A stretch of DNA of 64,000 bases from Casuarina equisetifolia. Taxonomy: Eukaryota > Streptophyta > Magnoliopsida > Fagales > Casuarinaceae. Positions within the stretch are counted from its first letter, which is position 1. Each line of letters begins with the position of its first letter. The position numbers and the translations under genes were made by a program. Under the pieces are notes generated by a model. The model ran no database searches. It had not been told where the DNA came from and saw only the letters and a list, made by a program, of their open reading frames with translations. The DNA lies in assembly GCA_028551475.1 (NCBI GenBank), contig CM052360.1, forward strand, positions 2,468,501-2,532,500, given 5' to 3'. Positions 12,191 through 22,776 of this stretch are shown piece by piece.

Positions 12191-12382
12191 TTTAAGATTT
12201 GTATTGATATTGATCTAATTCTTTCAAATGATTTACAGTGACAGTTGCCAGAACAAGTTGAGAATGATATTCAGCATGATGTTCAGGATCAGGTTCAGAA
12301 TGACCAACAAGTTGCAGATAATAGTGACACTCAGATAGATAATGTTGTTGATGTTTAGCAGAATCCATCTTCAGTTCCACCA

Positions 12383-13970
12383 TTGAGGAGGTCTACTAGA
12401 GGTCGCCATCCATCCTCTAGATACTCCACTGAGGAGTATGTATTGTTGACTGATGCAGGTGAGCCTGAAAGCTTTGAAGAAGCAGTAGAGGGTGTGGATA
12501 AGAAAAAATGGGTTGATGCAATGCAAGATGAGTTGAAATCTTTGCATGATAATCAAACATTTGAGTTGATAACATTGCCTAAGGGCAAGAAAGCTTTGAA
12601 AAATCATTGGATTTATAAATTGAAGCATGATGAAAATTCTTCACAACCCCAATACAAAGCCAGACTAGTTGTTAAAGGTTTCAGTCAGAAAATGGGAATT
12701 GATTATGATGAGATTTTCTCACATGTTGTAAAAATGTCCTCAATTCGAGTGGTTTTAGGATTGGCTGCCAGTTTTGATTTTAAAATTGAGCAAATGGATG
12801 TAAAGATTGCTTTTCTTCATGGTAACCTAAATGAAGAAATTTATATGAAGCAACCAGAGAGTTTTAAAGAAAAAGGTAAAGAGAATTATGTTTGCAAGCT
12901 AAAGAAAAGTTTATATGGCTTAAAACAGACATCGAGACAATGGTATCGAAAATTTAAGTCTTTTATGGGGGAGCAAGCCTATAAGAAGACAAATTCTGAT
13001 CATTGTGTGTTTGTGCAGAAGTTTTCAGATGATGACTTTATCATTCTACTGCTTTATGTAGATGACATGCTTATAGTTGGTAAGAACGCTACAAGAATTG
13101 AAAAGTTGAAGCAGGAGTTAAGTAAGTCATTCTCAATGAAAGACTTAGGCTCAGTGAAGCAAATTCTTGGTATGAAAGTCAGACGTGATAGAAAAGCTAA
13201 GAAGTTATGGTTGTCTCAAGAGAAATACGTAAAGAAAGTGCTTCAAAGGTTTTGTATGGATAAAACTAAAGTGGTGAGCACGCCTCTTGCTACACACTTT
13301 AAGCTTAGTAAGAAACAATGTCCTGCAGATGAGGAAGATAGAAAAGATATTAAAAGAGTTCCTTATGCTTCGACTGTTGGTTGTTTAATGTATGCAATGA
13401 TTTGTACAAGGCCTGATATAGCTTATGCAGTTGGAGTAGTTAGTAGATTTACTTCTAATCTTGGAAGAGAACATTGGAATGTAGTGAAGTGGATTCTAAG
13501 GTATCTTCGAGGCACTTCTAGTTTGAAACTTTCATTTGGGAGTGATAAGCCTATTCTTGTGGGATATATAGATTCTGACATGGCAGGAGATATTGATAAT
13601 AAAAGATCTACTTCAGGCTACTTGATTAAGTTTTTAGGGGGAGCTGTGGCATGGCAATCAAGATTACAAAAATGTATTGCTCTATCTACAACAGAAGCAT
13701 AATTTATTGCAACAACGGAAACATGTAAAGAGTTGCTTTGGATGAAGGAATTCATAAAAGAACTTGGTTTCGTGCAAGAAAGTTATGTGCTATTTTATGA
13801 TAGTTAAAGTGCTATACGTCTTGCTAAGAACTCTACTTTTCATCAAAGTTCAAAGCATATTGATGTAAGATATCATTGGATACGAGATATTATGGAAACC
13901 AAAGAGGTTGCACTTGAAAAGGTATATACTGAAGATAATGGTTCTGATATGATGACAAAGGCTCTATGAC
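12383..13970 (+). pseudogene. Element B reverse transcriptase and RNase H region
   Basis: Copia reverse transcriptase with the active-site motif YVDDMLIVG (near 13055-13080) and SLYGLKQT before it. RNase H follows, with DSDMAGD and SGYLI (about 13570-13625). The long open stretch is the best preserved part of the element. Confidence 0.85.
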
Positions 13971-14067
13971 GAGAAAAGTTTGAGTTTTGTCAGCATGAGG
14001 CCGGTTTGGATTGTGCTTAAGAAATGGACATATGGAATCTCCTTCATTTGGGCTGGAGGGGGAGAAT

Positions 14068-14753
14068 TGTTGGGTTGGTTCAGCCCATATTTGGGGACTT
14101 ATTATTGGGTCCAATTAGGGTAATGTGGCCTTAAGGTTTAAAAGAAAAAATATAGGGTTTTTTCTTTAGAGAAGAGGTGAGTGGCTGTCAAAAAGAAAAG
14201 AGAGAGAGAAAAGAAAAGAGTAGAATTTCGTAGGAATTAGAGGCCCTGCACAGCAGTTGAAAAAACATATTATCAAGGTTAATCCGTGGTCCGATTGAGC
14301 TGATTTTTTGTCAGCAGGTTCAGGATTAGGTGTTCTTCATTGTGAACGGTTGGATCATTGTTTGGAGATCTTGAAGTTAACAGATTGTGGTCAAAAATCT
14401 AGGTGATATTTCTTTAACTTTTCTTAGTTAAGTTGTTGTTTACAACTTGTTTTTCACTATTTATTATTGATTCTATTGTTGTTGAATCAGTAAATCTTTG
14501 TCCTGTTGCTATTGTTAAGGACTTGATTGGGTTGTATCCTAACAATTGATATAGTGGAGATTTGGGTGGACTCCGTGATCGGTTCCGTGGTTTTTTATCA
14601 TTCACATTGGAGGAGTTTTTCCACGTAAAATTTTTTTTGTGTTAATTGTGATTTACTTATTTTACTTGTAATTCGAATACATTGTTGGTGTTTTAGTATT
14701 TCCTCATAGGTTCAATCAAAGTGGAAAACTTTATACGTCATTTTTTCCCATCA
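14068..14753 (+). repeat. Element B 3' LTR
   Basis: TGTTGGGTTGG to CCCATCA, about 686 bases. It is preceded by a purine tract (GGCTGGAGGGGGAGAA, 14051-14066). Confidence 0.85.
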
Positions 14754-14881
14754 CATGGAAGAAAACTTCCCCAACTCCATTCATTCCAAAAGTTCCTACT
14801 TTATTACATCCCACAAATTATAAAAGAAATGACATGGGTTGGACCAAGCTTAAAACTTAGGCCTACTATAAGCTCGTAACA

Positions 14882-15275
14882 CTAACATTCTGCCTCCTTC
14901 GCTCTCGATTGGAGGTAGCCATCTTGCTATGTTGTAAAAGATCTGTCCTTGTTTCTATAACTATGAGTGCATAAGCTCAGCTATCAACCATTCTTTGGGA
15001 AGTTTTTTGGTTCTATGCCTTTTGAGGTGGTACTACTAGTGCTCGATCCTTTACTATTCCTTGCAAAAGCAGCAGTTTGTTGCAGATTATTCTAGGTTAA
15101 GTGTTCATGCATTGGCATCGTTGTTTACAATCAACCATGTTCTTTGCTTTTTACCGTGACTGTCAGATAGTAAAAAACTTTGAGTTTCTTTGATTTCAGT
15201 ACAATTTAGTGCTGATAGCTTTATATTTTTCAGAGCACAGTGTTGCAAAGAAATGCGAAGGTCAAGAAAGAAGAC
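14882..15275 (+). promoter_or_regulatory. SAD1 upstream region with altered TATA box
   Basis: The sequence resumes the SAD upstream region broken at 4918 and matches 31027-31431 and 41430-41572 plus 56892-57185. The TATA element read as TATAAATA before SAD3 (31102) and SAD4 (41496) is TATAACTA here (14956-14963). Element A lies 70 bases further upstream, so the natural promoter has been cut off. Confidence 0.6.
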
Positions 15276-16727
15276 ATGGCTATAACCTGCAACTTTGCCT
15301 TTCACTCCTTTCCATCAATTGCCTTTCGACCTGCCAGAGCTCAGAGATCTCCCAAGTTTTCTATGATTTCTCCCTTGTACTCCAGTTCTAAGTCAGTTCA
15401 TTCTTCGAATCTCTTATCAGTATACATAGAAATGATGAATAATTCGTCTTGATAGTTAGTTTTATCTTTTTAATTGAATTCTAGGGGGAAAGCATTGTCT
15501 CCAGACCATGGTAGAGCTGCTAATGGTAACGTAGTCCATCCTATGCCACCAGAAAAATGTTGAAATCTTCAGATCCATTGAGGAGTGGATCAGAGGTAAC
15601 GTCTTACCTCTCTGGAAACCTGTGGAAGAAGCTTGGCAACCTCAAGTTTTGCTGGATCCCACCTCCGATGGATTCTCTGACCAAGTCAATGAACTGAGGC
15701 AGAGAACAAAGGAAACTCTGGAAGAATACTTAGTTGTCTTAGTCGGTGATATGATCACAGAAGAAGCCTTCCCAACTTACCATGCAATTATCAATGGCAC
15801 GAAAATTTTCCACAATAAAACAGGCTGCGACAAAACACCTTGGGCACGAGGATGGAGTGCAGAAGAAAACCGGCACGGTGATCTGGGCAGGTGGACATGA
15901 GACAAATTGAGAAGACAACTCACTCTCTCATATCGTCGTTAATGGTAAAAGATGCTAACATGCTTCTTAGAAAGAAGCCCTAAGAGGACTTTGGTCCTTC
16001 ACACAATTACACATTTGGAATTTATATTATTTTTAAATATTTTATTATTCTTTTTATTTCAAATTATAAAAACAAAGGTTATAAACACAAATTTAACAAT
16101 ACATACCTTAACCTTTCTTTTTCCGTATGTAACATTTTTTTTTCCTTCAAATAATAAAAGAGACATTCAATCCTTGATTGCCATGATATGAGTAATGGTG
16201 TTACATCAAGTATAGTTCTAATTCTATTCAAATTATAATTGAGAATAAATAATCTAAACAGATGTGATCTCAAGATTTATTAGAATTATTACATAAGTAA
16301 TAACTTTTATTTCTTTGATCTTTAAGAAAATGAAATTTATGCCTTGTGATTAGTCAAATTTAAAATATTAACCATACTATCATATGAGTATCAATGAATC
16401 ACATATTTAAACCACGATAAAATATTTTTTTAATTGTTGTTGCACAGTTACGTTAACAGGTTACTAATTAATGTCCCCATTCTCTCAGGATGCTGGCACT
16501 CGAACTAGTCCCTGCTACTTTACCATCTACACATCTTTTCAAGAAAGAGCAACATTTATCTCCCACGCTAATACAGCCAAGCTTGCAATGAAGCACGGGA
16601 ACGAAAAGCTTGCCCAAATCTGTGGCACAATTGCAGCAGACTGAGACAACTGGAGGAAAGAGCCATAGCAAGAGCCAAGAAAGCGTCGACCATCTCGTTC
16701 AGCCTGATCTCCGATAGGGAGGTGTAG
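15276..16727 (+). pseudogene. Stearoyl-ACP desaturase pseudogene SAD1
   Basis: SAD enzymes are soluble plastid di-iron enzymes that put the first double bond into stearoyl-ACP. Exon 1 (15276-15391) encodes a Ser/Arg-rich transit-peptide-like start ([14 protein letters not shown]). Exon 2 (15485-15944) carries [13 protein letters not shown] and SAEENRHGD, the first iron ligands. Exon 3 (16489-16727) carries [12 protein letters not shown] and ends ISDREV. It is broken: one extra base before VEIF near 15558, about 26 bases lost after RHGDL in exon 2, and about 300 bases lost in exon 3, which jumps from GTIAAD to LRQLEERA and so removes the DEKRH ligand helix. Intron 2 holds antisense LINE sequence. 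SAD4 is the best guide for its original structure. Confidence 0.85.
15995..16440 (-). mobile_element. Antisense L1-type LINE remnant in SAD1 intron 2
   Basis: This part of the intron aligns with 58140-58680 in the SAD4 intron, where minus-strand reading shows LINE zf-RVT sequence. The 3' poly(A) end of the LINE is not preserved here. The insertion seems to be older than the copies of SAD in the array. Confidence 0.55.
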
Positions 16728-16904
16728 CCGTGACCTACTCCTTGAACTCTGCAAATCAAAAGTAACCGTCATATAAGCTAGAAAGCTAACAAAAAGTTAA
16801 AAAGCTGCAACCCTGGAAAGTCACTAGTTTGCAATAAACCCATATCTTTCTTCCTCGTAACGTGTTATTGTTCTGTAAAAATAAAGTATTAACTGTGAAA
16901 AATT
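16728..16904. other. SAD1 3' flank, no gene
   Basis: Short region after the SAD1 stop, similar for the first bases to the end of SAD4. No further gene or element is seen. Confidence 0.5.
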
Positions 16905-17290
16905 TAATTGAAAGTAATCAAATTACTGATTTTGGTAAGCTAAAACCCAATTAATTTTGATGTTGATGACCACCGATTTTGATCAACTGAAGGCTCACTG
17001 TTTCCGTATCCTTCCTAACAAAATACAAGTCGTGAAATCTTTTAAATTAGTCAAGAAGGAGCAGGTCACGAGGCCCACTTGTGGCTTGACTGGCATTTGT
17101 TTGTAGCCTCCTAATCTGTTGCCGGGGTCAAGTTTGGTTCCCAAAAAAAAAAAAAAAAAAAAGGAAGGAAAAGGATAAAATAATCTCTTCTGGAAACCAT
17201 CAAGACGCCTCCATTTTGGAACTTGAGGACTCTACATTTATTTAATATTAGTAGGTAGCTTGTGCATTCAAGCAAGTTGATCGTGGTCGT
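16905..17290 (+). repeat. Relic of SOT upstream sequence
   Basis: The sequence aligns with 1370-1720, 26155-26460 and best with 32165-32650, including the shared stretch GACGCCTCCATTTTGGA. A 20-base A run lies at 17143-17162. It marks where an SOT copy once followed SAD1; no SOT coding sequence remains. Confidence 0.65.
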
Positions 17291-20279
17291 AGCAGTTTAA
17301 TAGGAATGGCATAAATGAATTAGTTCCGTCTTAGTATTTTCGGTCTGGGCGGTGTGTAGATAAGGAAGTTCCAAGAAATGTTTCTTGTTCCCTAGTTAGG
17401 CATGACTACTAGGCATTAATGCAACTTGACGAGGCTTAGATTCGGGTGCTACAAGCCCTTACTTACCATATTATCTTGGCATCATAAAAATACTCATAGT
17501 TTATGGGTTTTGGCAGTTCTCTCTCTTGAGTTGTTCCGAGTCTGTATCGAGTTTTATATTAGCTTATGTAACCATATTTCTTCGTGTTCCTTTGGCAGCT
17601 TTCCCTCATTATGAATACTACTGTTGACCATCTATGTCCTTTCTCTTTTGGACTTTTTCTATTTGCATCCAACATGCCCAGATCAATTTTTTCGTAGTCG
17701 GTTGGAATTAATGATTTTTGGAGGAGGAGAATGAAGTTTTGCATAATAATTATTATAAACGAAGTTCTACATTTAGTTGGTCTTGGAATAAGGGATGGAG
17801 GTTCATTTTATTTTTATTTTTTTGGCTTTCCATTAGTGTGGGGCTGTCTCAAACCTCCAAGGTGCAAAACCTAAGGGACCAATTCTTATATTGTTTAGCC
17901 AATTAGCTCATAGGTGAGTTAGTGAGGATTCCAACCAAAAAGTCTAAGATTTAACATCTTGCATGCGTAAGTTGAGTTTGTGCATTACAATATATATGTC
18001 TATATATATGTATATTAAAAAAGCTTTGAAAAAAAAATAGAGAGACCAATTTTTATGGAGATTTGTAGCAATTTGCTTGGTGCAAGTAAATTGGTTCGAG
18101 TCTAGTGACCAACCCTGTCCATGCATTTCTCAAGAACTAACACTTGGCATTTTTTTTTTTTTTTTGGGTTTAGGTGACAAATGCTTAATGTGGGAAGAAA
18201 CCAAACAAGTATTTGGTGGTCGGAGTTTATTTAACGAGTACGGATATAATGAAATTGTGGAGTAGCTAAAGAAAGAAATATTGAAGGTGTGTTTTTACGA
18301 TGATTATATCATGCAAATGTTCCTCCTCCATGCATTGTCTCCTCTTTTCCATTTAATGAAACGGAGATTCATGTGGCATCAGTTGGCAGATGTCAGTTTT
18401 AAAAGTCTTTTGTTACTATTTAAAATGAATTATGGTGTTGGATTGTTGAATGGAGATCATGAAAGTAGTCTTAAACTTCAATCAATTTGAGCTTCTTTTC
18501 TGTTGATTATTTTTGCTGACTGAAACAACCCCTTTCGGTTTAAAAATGTACATGGAACCTCACAAGTGATTTCTTGGACCGTAATTGACCTCTAGCCAAG
18601 CTTTTTTAACTTCGTTGCCTATGGTAAGCTCGTGCAACAAGAAACGATTGGGTATTACGTTGCCATTTTACAGAAGTCAAATGAAAGCCGTCACCAGCCA
18701 CCAACTCCCAAGGATGATTCAATCTTGGTTGGGAGGATGAAAGGCTTCTTGTTTTGTTGCATAACAACCAATAACTACATCTCCCTTGGCGAACCCATAT
18801 AACTGCACAAATATACATGATTGTGAAGTTATTAAAGTCACATGTATCACATAAATCTGTATACTTGTGACAGGAAGTGAACAATCATACAGTACAAGAC
18901 CACAAAGAGTCAGGAACATTAGTTAGTAGTAGAAAGTAGGAATAGAGTTTTAAAAGCATATGTTTGTAAAAATAATGACATATGTAAATTTAGAGGCCCA
19001 CTGAATGTCGGTACGAAGCCCATCAAAGGGCGATCATAATTAGCCATACAGCCCATGCCTCAAGGGCCCAATAAAAGGTATCACTGAAAACGGAAAAGGA
19101 ATAAAAGAGGCCACAGGGGCCCTTGTAACCCATGAGTTCCGAAGGCTTGATTGGGCCTGCCTGAGGTCTTGTCATGTCTTAAATTTTGAGGAATTACACT
19201 GATTTATTCATAAATTTTTAAGTTACTGATTTTTTTTATTTGATATCTATTATAACTATTACGAGAGAGTAAGAATATCAAGATGATGATGGTTAGGAAA
19301 ATTTTTGAAATTAAGAAATCAATAAAAATGAATAATGTCGTCACTAAAAACATTTAATGTTTTAAGTGCTTTTGTTGCTATAGTAGAAATGAAGTAAATA
19401 AGTTATTTAAATGAGTTTCCACACTAAAGAGATATATATAGAAATTGTAGATCAAGACTTGTTAAAATATATCACTTTTTGAAGTTTTTTAATGATAAAA
19501 CAACTAGGAGACAAATTATATACTCTCACTTTATAAATTATCTTTGTCTTCAAGTATATTTTCTTTGTGAAAAAAAAGATAAATTTCTTGTATTTAACTA
19601 ATAGTAGAAATCACCTTTTATTTGACAAAACATGGTGACATTTATAAATACAAATGCATATAATACAAATATTTATAAATACAAAGTATATTTTTTTTGT
19701 AGAATAAAAGATAAATATCTTGCATGTAACTTATAGTAAAAATTACATTTTATTTGACAAAGCACGGTAACGTTTATAGATACAAAGACACATAATATGA
19801 AAATAATAAGAGTAGTGTTCTAACATAAATGTCAATTAATAACCTAACAAATCGGTTTAATATGTGTTATGACTTTTAACGTGAAGATATAAATAAGGTA
19901 GCATGAAACAAGTTTTTTACTCCATTGCTTTGTGTTAATCTACTAATTATTTTTTTGATACAAAAATACACAAGAACACATGCATATTATGAAGAAATAC
20001 ATAAAGTAAGGTTTGTAGTAATGATTCAATCCAAAAGTTCAAATGAGCCTTCAAATGCCAGAATTTTGCCAAACCATCGTACATTCGATCCCTAATTTGT
20101 CGGTGGCTGGGTTAATTGGCCCAAATCCACTCTAATGTATGGAAAGAAGTCGCCCTTCTTAGCAAAAACCTTCGGCTTCCACTTCAGAACGACCCAAAAG
20201 GAATCTCGAAAATTACGAATTAGTCTCGAAAATCAATGACAATCAGTTCAGCACGTGTGTAAATCAGAGGATAAAACCG
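17291..20279. other. About 3 kb without a recognised gene
   Basis: AT-rich DNA with only short open frames, none with a motif I know. Neither strand shows the array genes. A 190-base stretch near 18960-19150 is richer in GC (repeated GCCCA and GGCC words) and unlike its surroundings; I cannot assign it. A two-copy tandem repeat lies at 19554-19805. Confidence 0.5.
19554..19805. repeat. 132-bp tandem duplication
   Basis: Two adjacent copies start at 19554 and 19686. Shared words include AAAAGATAAAT, CTTTTATTTGACAAA and TTTATAAATACAAA, with about 15 percent differences. Confidence 0.6.
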
Positions 20280-20691
20280 CTCATGCGGTGCAATTCAGTT
20301 AAACATCAAATCAAAAGCCAAGGACAGCCTCTCTCCCCAACAGCCTCAATCTAACTCTCCCTACGATTCCACACTTGCTGTATATTTCTCTTTTTATCTC
20401 CGGTGCTAACAGTTTTTCAATTCCTCCGAGGCCCTAGCATCTCCGTCGCTGGTGACACTCACCTTCGGCGATGAAAGGTCCAAAGTCTTCGGGTTGAGGA
20501 TTTCTCTAAGGCATTTTTGTCGTGGAAAGAATCTCTCAATTCTAGAATTTACGGCTTTTGAGGCTCCGTCGAGCATTATGCGTCCGCCGCGTAGAGGCAG
20601 GGCGAACAAGGTCAAGGGCGAGAGCCAGTTGGCTCCCGGTGATCTCGTCCTTGCCAAGTACAAGAAGAGGCTCCCTCCTTGTCCTGCCAAG
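20280..20691 (+). pseudogene. HUA2-like PWWP protein, 5' leader and exon 1 fragment
   Basis: A GC-richer patch with a pyrimidine-rich leader and an ATG at 20578 encodes 38 residues up to a GT at 20692. The residues RANKVKG...LAPGDLVLAKYKKR..PCPAK follow the start of HUA2-like (HULK) proteins, where the first exon ends inside the PWWP domain at AKVKGFPAWPAK. HUA2-like proteins are nuclear PWWP/RPR-domain proteins linked to flowering and pre-mRNA processing. Here the core GFPAWP has become KRLPPCP, so the chromatin-reading pocket is spoiled. No later HUA2-like exon is seen. This looks like a transposed 5' end of such a gene, still with its leader and splice donor. Confidence 0.6.
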
Positions 20692-21786
20692 GTCTGTTTT
20701 TTCTTTCACCCTCCTTTATTTATTTATTTCAAAGAATATAGATAGTTTCCTTACAAAGTTTATTAATAACAACAAGACTAGAAGTAATAGTTATAACTTT
20801 GATAAGTGAATATGGTATAATTCTAATCCTTAAAAAAAAATTAATCATTGACGTATTAATTTATCACAAATAAGTAAAAATAGAAATATAGAATACATTG
20901 GACAATATATTCTCTTAACTCTTTGGTAGCCTATAATTACCTACTTGTAATTGATACTTTACATGAACATCTAAGCATGGATGAGACAATGAGCTAGATT
21001 GATTGAAAATCATCTCATTTGAATGGCATGACCATAATTGACAAGATGATCTTCTAGTCTATTCCTCTCATGATGCGTGTGATGTATAAGTGCATTTAAA
21101 GGAATTGTAAACAAACATTGATATACTATAGTTTTCATGGAATTTTTCACTTTTAGAGCAAACACTAGACTTAATAAAAAGAGTATGATTTAATAACTTG
21201 AGGTTCTTAACTTCTTGCATGACATATTTCAAGACCCTCTAACAAGGTATAAGCTTCTGCCTTTGCACTAGTGCTAGAATACAGCTTAGTGGAAAAAAAG
21301 TCATGATGAGACCTCCATTATGATTTCTTAGGATTTCTCCTTTGGCATTATTCCCTACAATGCTTCATTCATTTGTATTTAGCTTATATTGCCCTGCAAG
21401 ATAAGGTTGCTAATGAACCTAGAGTCCTCACTACAATAGAAAATGAAGCATAAGAATTCTTAACATAATTAGCAAAATTTGATCTATAAGACTTATTTGT
21501 ACCTTAACTTAGATTAGAGTTGATATTTGAAGCATCTAATATGTAATGCCTTTGTTAATTTTGAATAAAGACATACACTCTCTTTTGTGTTTTGTTGAAT
21601 TTCTAATCAATCAAATTCCCCTCACAATAACTCCTCCTAAAATGACTGTTAGAGCTTTCCTTTGACTATGCCACGAGGCCTCTGAATACAAAAAAGAAAC
21701 AAGGTTAGATATTGAAGTAAAAAATGAATAGGTACCTGAAGTGTTGGTTGCGTGGATGCTAAAGAGGGTTGGGATTTGCTGTGCAG
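20692..21786. other. AT-rich stretch between PWWP fragment and minisatellite
   Basis: About 1.1 kb, AT-rich, no gene recognised. It begins with a GT splice donor and ends with TTGCTGTGCAG, a possible acceptor at 21785-21786, so it could serve as an intron linking the two flanking open stretches in phase 0. This is inference. Confidence 0.4.
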
Positions 21787-22522
21787 GAAATTTGTGTGGC
21801 ATTTGACCGGGTAGACAAGAAGGCATTTGACAGGGTAGGCAAGAAGGCATTCAACCAGTATCGTTGTCAAGGGGAGAAGGAGCGGTGGCTGCAGCAGGTC
21901 AAGCGGCGGCGGCAACTCAAGCGGCAGTGGCGGCAACTCGAGCAGCAGCGGCAGCAACTCAAGCAGTGGCAGCAGCAACTCAAGCAGCGGGGGCAGCAAC
22001 TCGAGCGGCGGGGGCAGCAACTCGAGCAGCAGGGGCAGCAACTCCAGCAGCAGCGGCAGCAACTCCAGCAGCGGGGGCAGCAACTCGGGCAGCAGCGGCA
22101 GAAAAAACTCGAGCAGCGGTGGCAGCAATTGGAGCAGTGGCTGCAGCAGGTCAGGCAGCTGCGGCGGCAGCAGCAGCAGCTGCACGAACAGGGCATCCAA
22201 GAGCGGGGGCAGCAGCAGCAGCCCCAGCTTGAGCAGTGGTGGCAGAAATTCGAGCAGCGGCTGCAGCAGGTCAGGCAGAAGTGGCTGCAGCAGCAGCACG
22301 AACAGCGCACGCAGGGGCAGGAGCAGGAGCAGCCTCAGCAGTGGGCGGAGTAGCGGCAGCTCCAGCTCGTGGGGCAGCAACTACAGCAGTGCGAACAGCA
22401 GCTCCAGTTTAAGTTGCAGCAACTCCAGATTCAGTAGTAGAACAGGATATGATGTTATCGCAAATGCTGCTGGAAAAGTTATGAGGTTAGAGAAAAAACT
22501 TAAGAAGATAGAAGACAATTAA
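21787..22522 (+). CDS. Low-complexity reading frame on a 21-bp minisatellite; coding frame uncertain
   Basis: GCAGC-rich DNA is open in several frames at once. One frame (21839-22522, 227 codons, stop TAA 22520-22522) is Ser/Gly/Asn-rich with heptads of GSNSSSG type, and ends in a non-repetitive helical tail (AAGKVMRLEKKLKKIEDN). A second frame, open from 21769 to a stop at 22351-22353, is Gln/Arg-rich with Leu every seven residues (QQLEQQG), as in a coiled coil. That frame would be joined in phase 0 if the exon at 20578-20691 were spliced to an acceptor at 21786. A third frame is Ala-rich. I do not recognise a family. Either a repeat with no coding role or a low-complexity gene; the unique tail of the Ser frame is the best sign of coding. 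Confidence 0.35.
21798..21857. repeat. 24-bp tandem repeat, about 2.5 copies
   Basis: Copies start at 21798, 21822 and 21846 (GGCATTTGACC/AGGGTAG, then ACAAGAA or GCAAGAA). They precede the 21-bp minisatellite. Confidence 0.7.
21880..22440. repeat. GCAGC-rich minisatellite with 21-bp core unit
   Basis: The clearest units (about 21950-22105) read GGCAGCAACTCGAGCAGCGG plus one base, a period of 21. Flanking parts are degenerate CAG/GGC repeats. GC content is far above that of the rest of the window. Confidence 0.8.
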
Positions 22523-22776
22523 ATGATGCCTTTGAAAATAACGTGGTTTCTTTTGGAATTGTATGTTTAGAGTTACATGAACAGTGTACTTGTTTGGTAG
22601 ATATCCAATGGTTTTGAAATGGAACGAGGTGTGGGTTTTGAGATGTAATTTGTTTTTGATCTTAAAATGAGACAATGTGCAACTTGTGAGATATAACTAG
22701 TCTTTAGTCTTGTATCGTTATGATAATTCTCGCAATTTAGCTTGAGTTGTTTCCTATTGGGGCTAGCTTTATATTT
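22523..22776. other. 3' side of the minisatellite block up to the SAD2 join
   Basis: AT-rich, no gene seen. SAD homology begins at about 22764 (CTAGCTTTATATTTT, as before SAD1 at 15215), then jumps over about 70 bases, including the expected ATG, into exon 1. Confidence 0.5.

Larger units (their letters stand above)
9259..14753 (+). mobile_element. Ty1/copia retrotransposon B, nested in the LTR of element A
   Basis: About 5.5 kb with LTRs of about 685 bases at both ends, a Met-tRNA type primer site and a purine tract. The order gag, protease, integrase, reverse transcriptase, RNase H is that of copia elements (Tork-like by my recollection of its gag start). LTR divergence is roughly 6 percent by eye, younger than its host element A. 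It carries all its parts but its frame is interrupted several times, so it is a fossil. A clean target duplication is not visible; the left edge may have lost a few bases. Confidence 0.9.
4919..14881 (-). mobile_element. Non-autonomous LTR retrotransposon A with host-gene cargo
   Basis: The element is bounded by a perfect 5-base target duplication CTAAC (4914-4918 and 14882-14886). The unoccupied site is seen in the paralogous unit at about 31025-31033. LTRs of about 291 bases begin and end TGTAAC...GTAACA. On the minus strand a tRNA-Met type primer site lies beside the right LTR and a purine tract beside the left one, so the element reads right to left. The internal region of about 3.9 kb has no recognisable reverse transcriptase or integrase. 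It holds a receptor-like kinase sequence next to the purine tract. The LTRs differ by roughly 13 percent by eye, so the element is old. It is broken in many places and would have needed enzymes from another element. The right LTR is split by element B. Confidence 0.85.
9095..14881 (-). repeat. Element A, right (5') LTR, split by element B
   Basis: The LTR is in two parts, 9095-9258 and 14754-14881, totalling about 292 bases. Element B lies between them. The join falls where the intact left LTR reads CCACCTCTATGG. Confidence 0.85.

Noticed and set aside
14896-15180. SAD1 upstream DNA as a separate gene
   Set aside because: It is the shared SAD leader and promoter; frames in it are not kept in SAD3 or SAD4.
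18606-18919. Two overlapping minus-strand frames
   Set aside because: No conserved motif, frames shift between the two, and no splice pattern connects them.
21649-22380. Minus-strand Leu/Pro-rich open frame of 243 residues
   Set aside because: It is the complement of the GCAGC minisatellite; stop-free because of composition, with no non-repetitive coding-like end.
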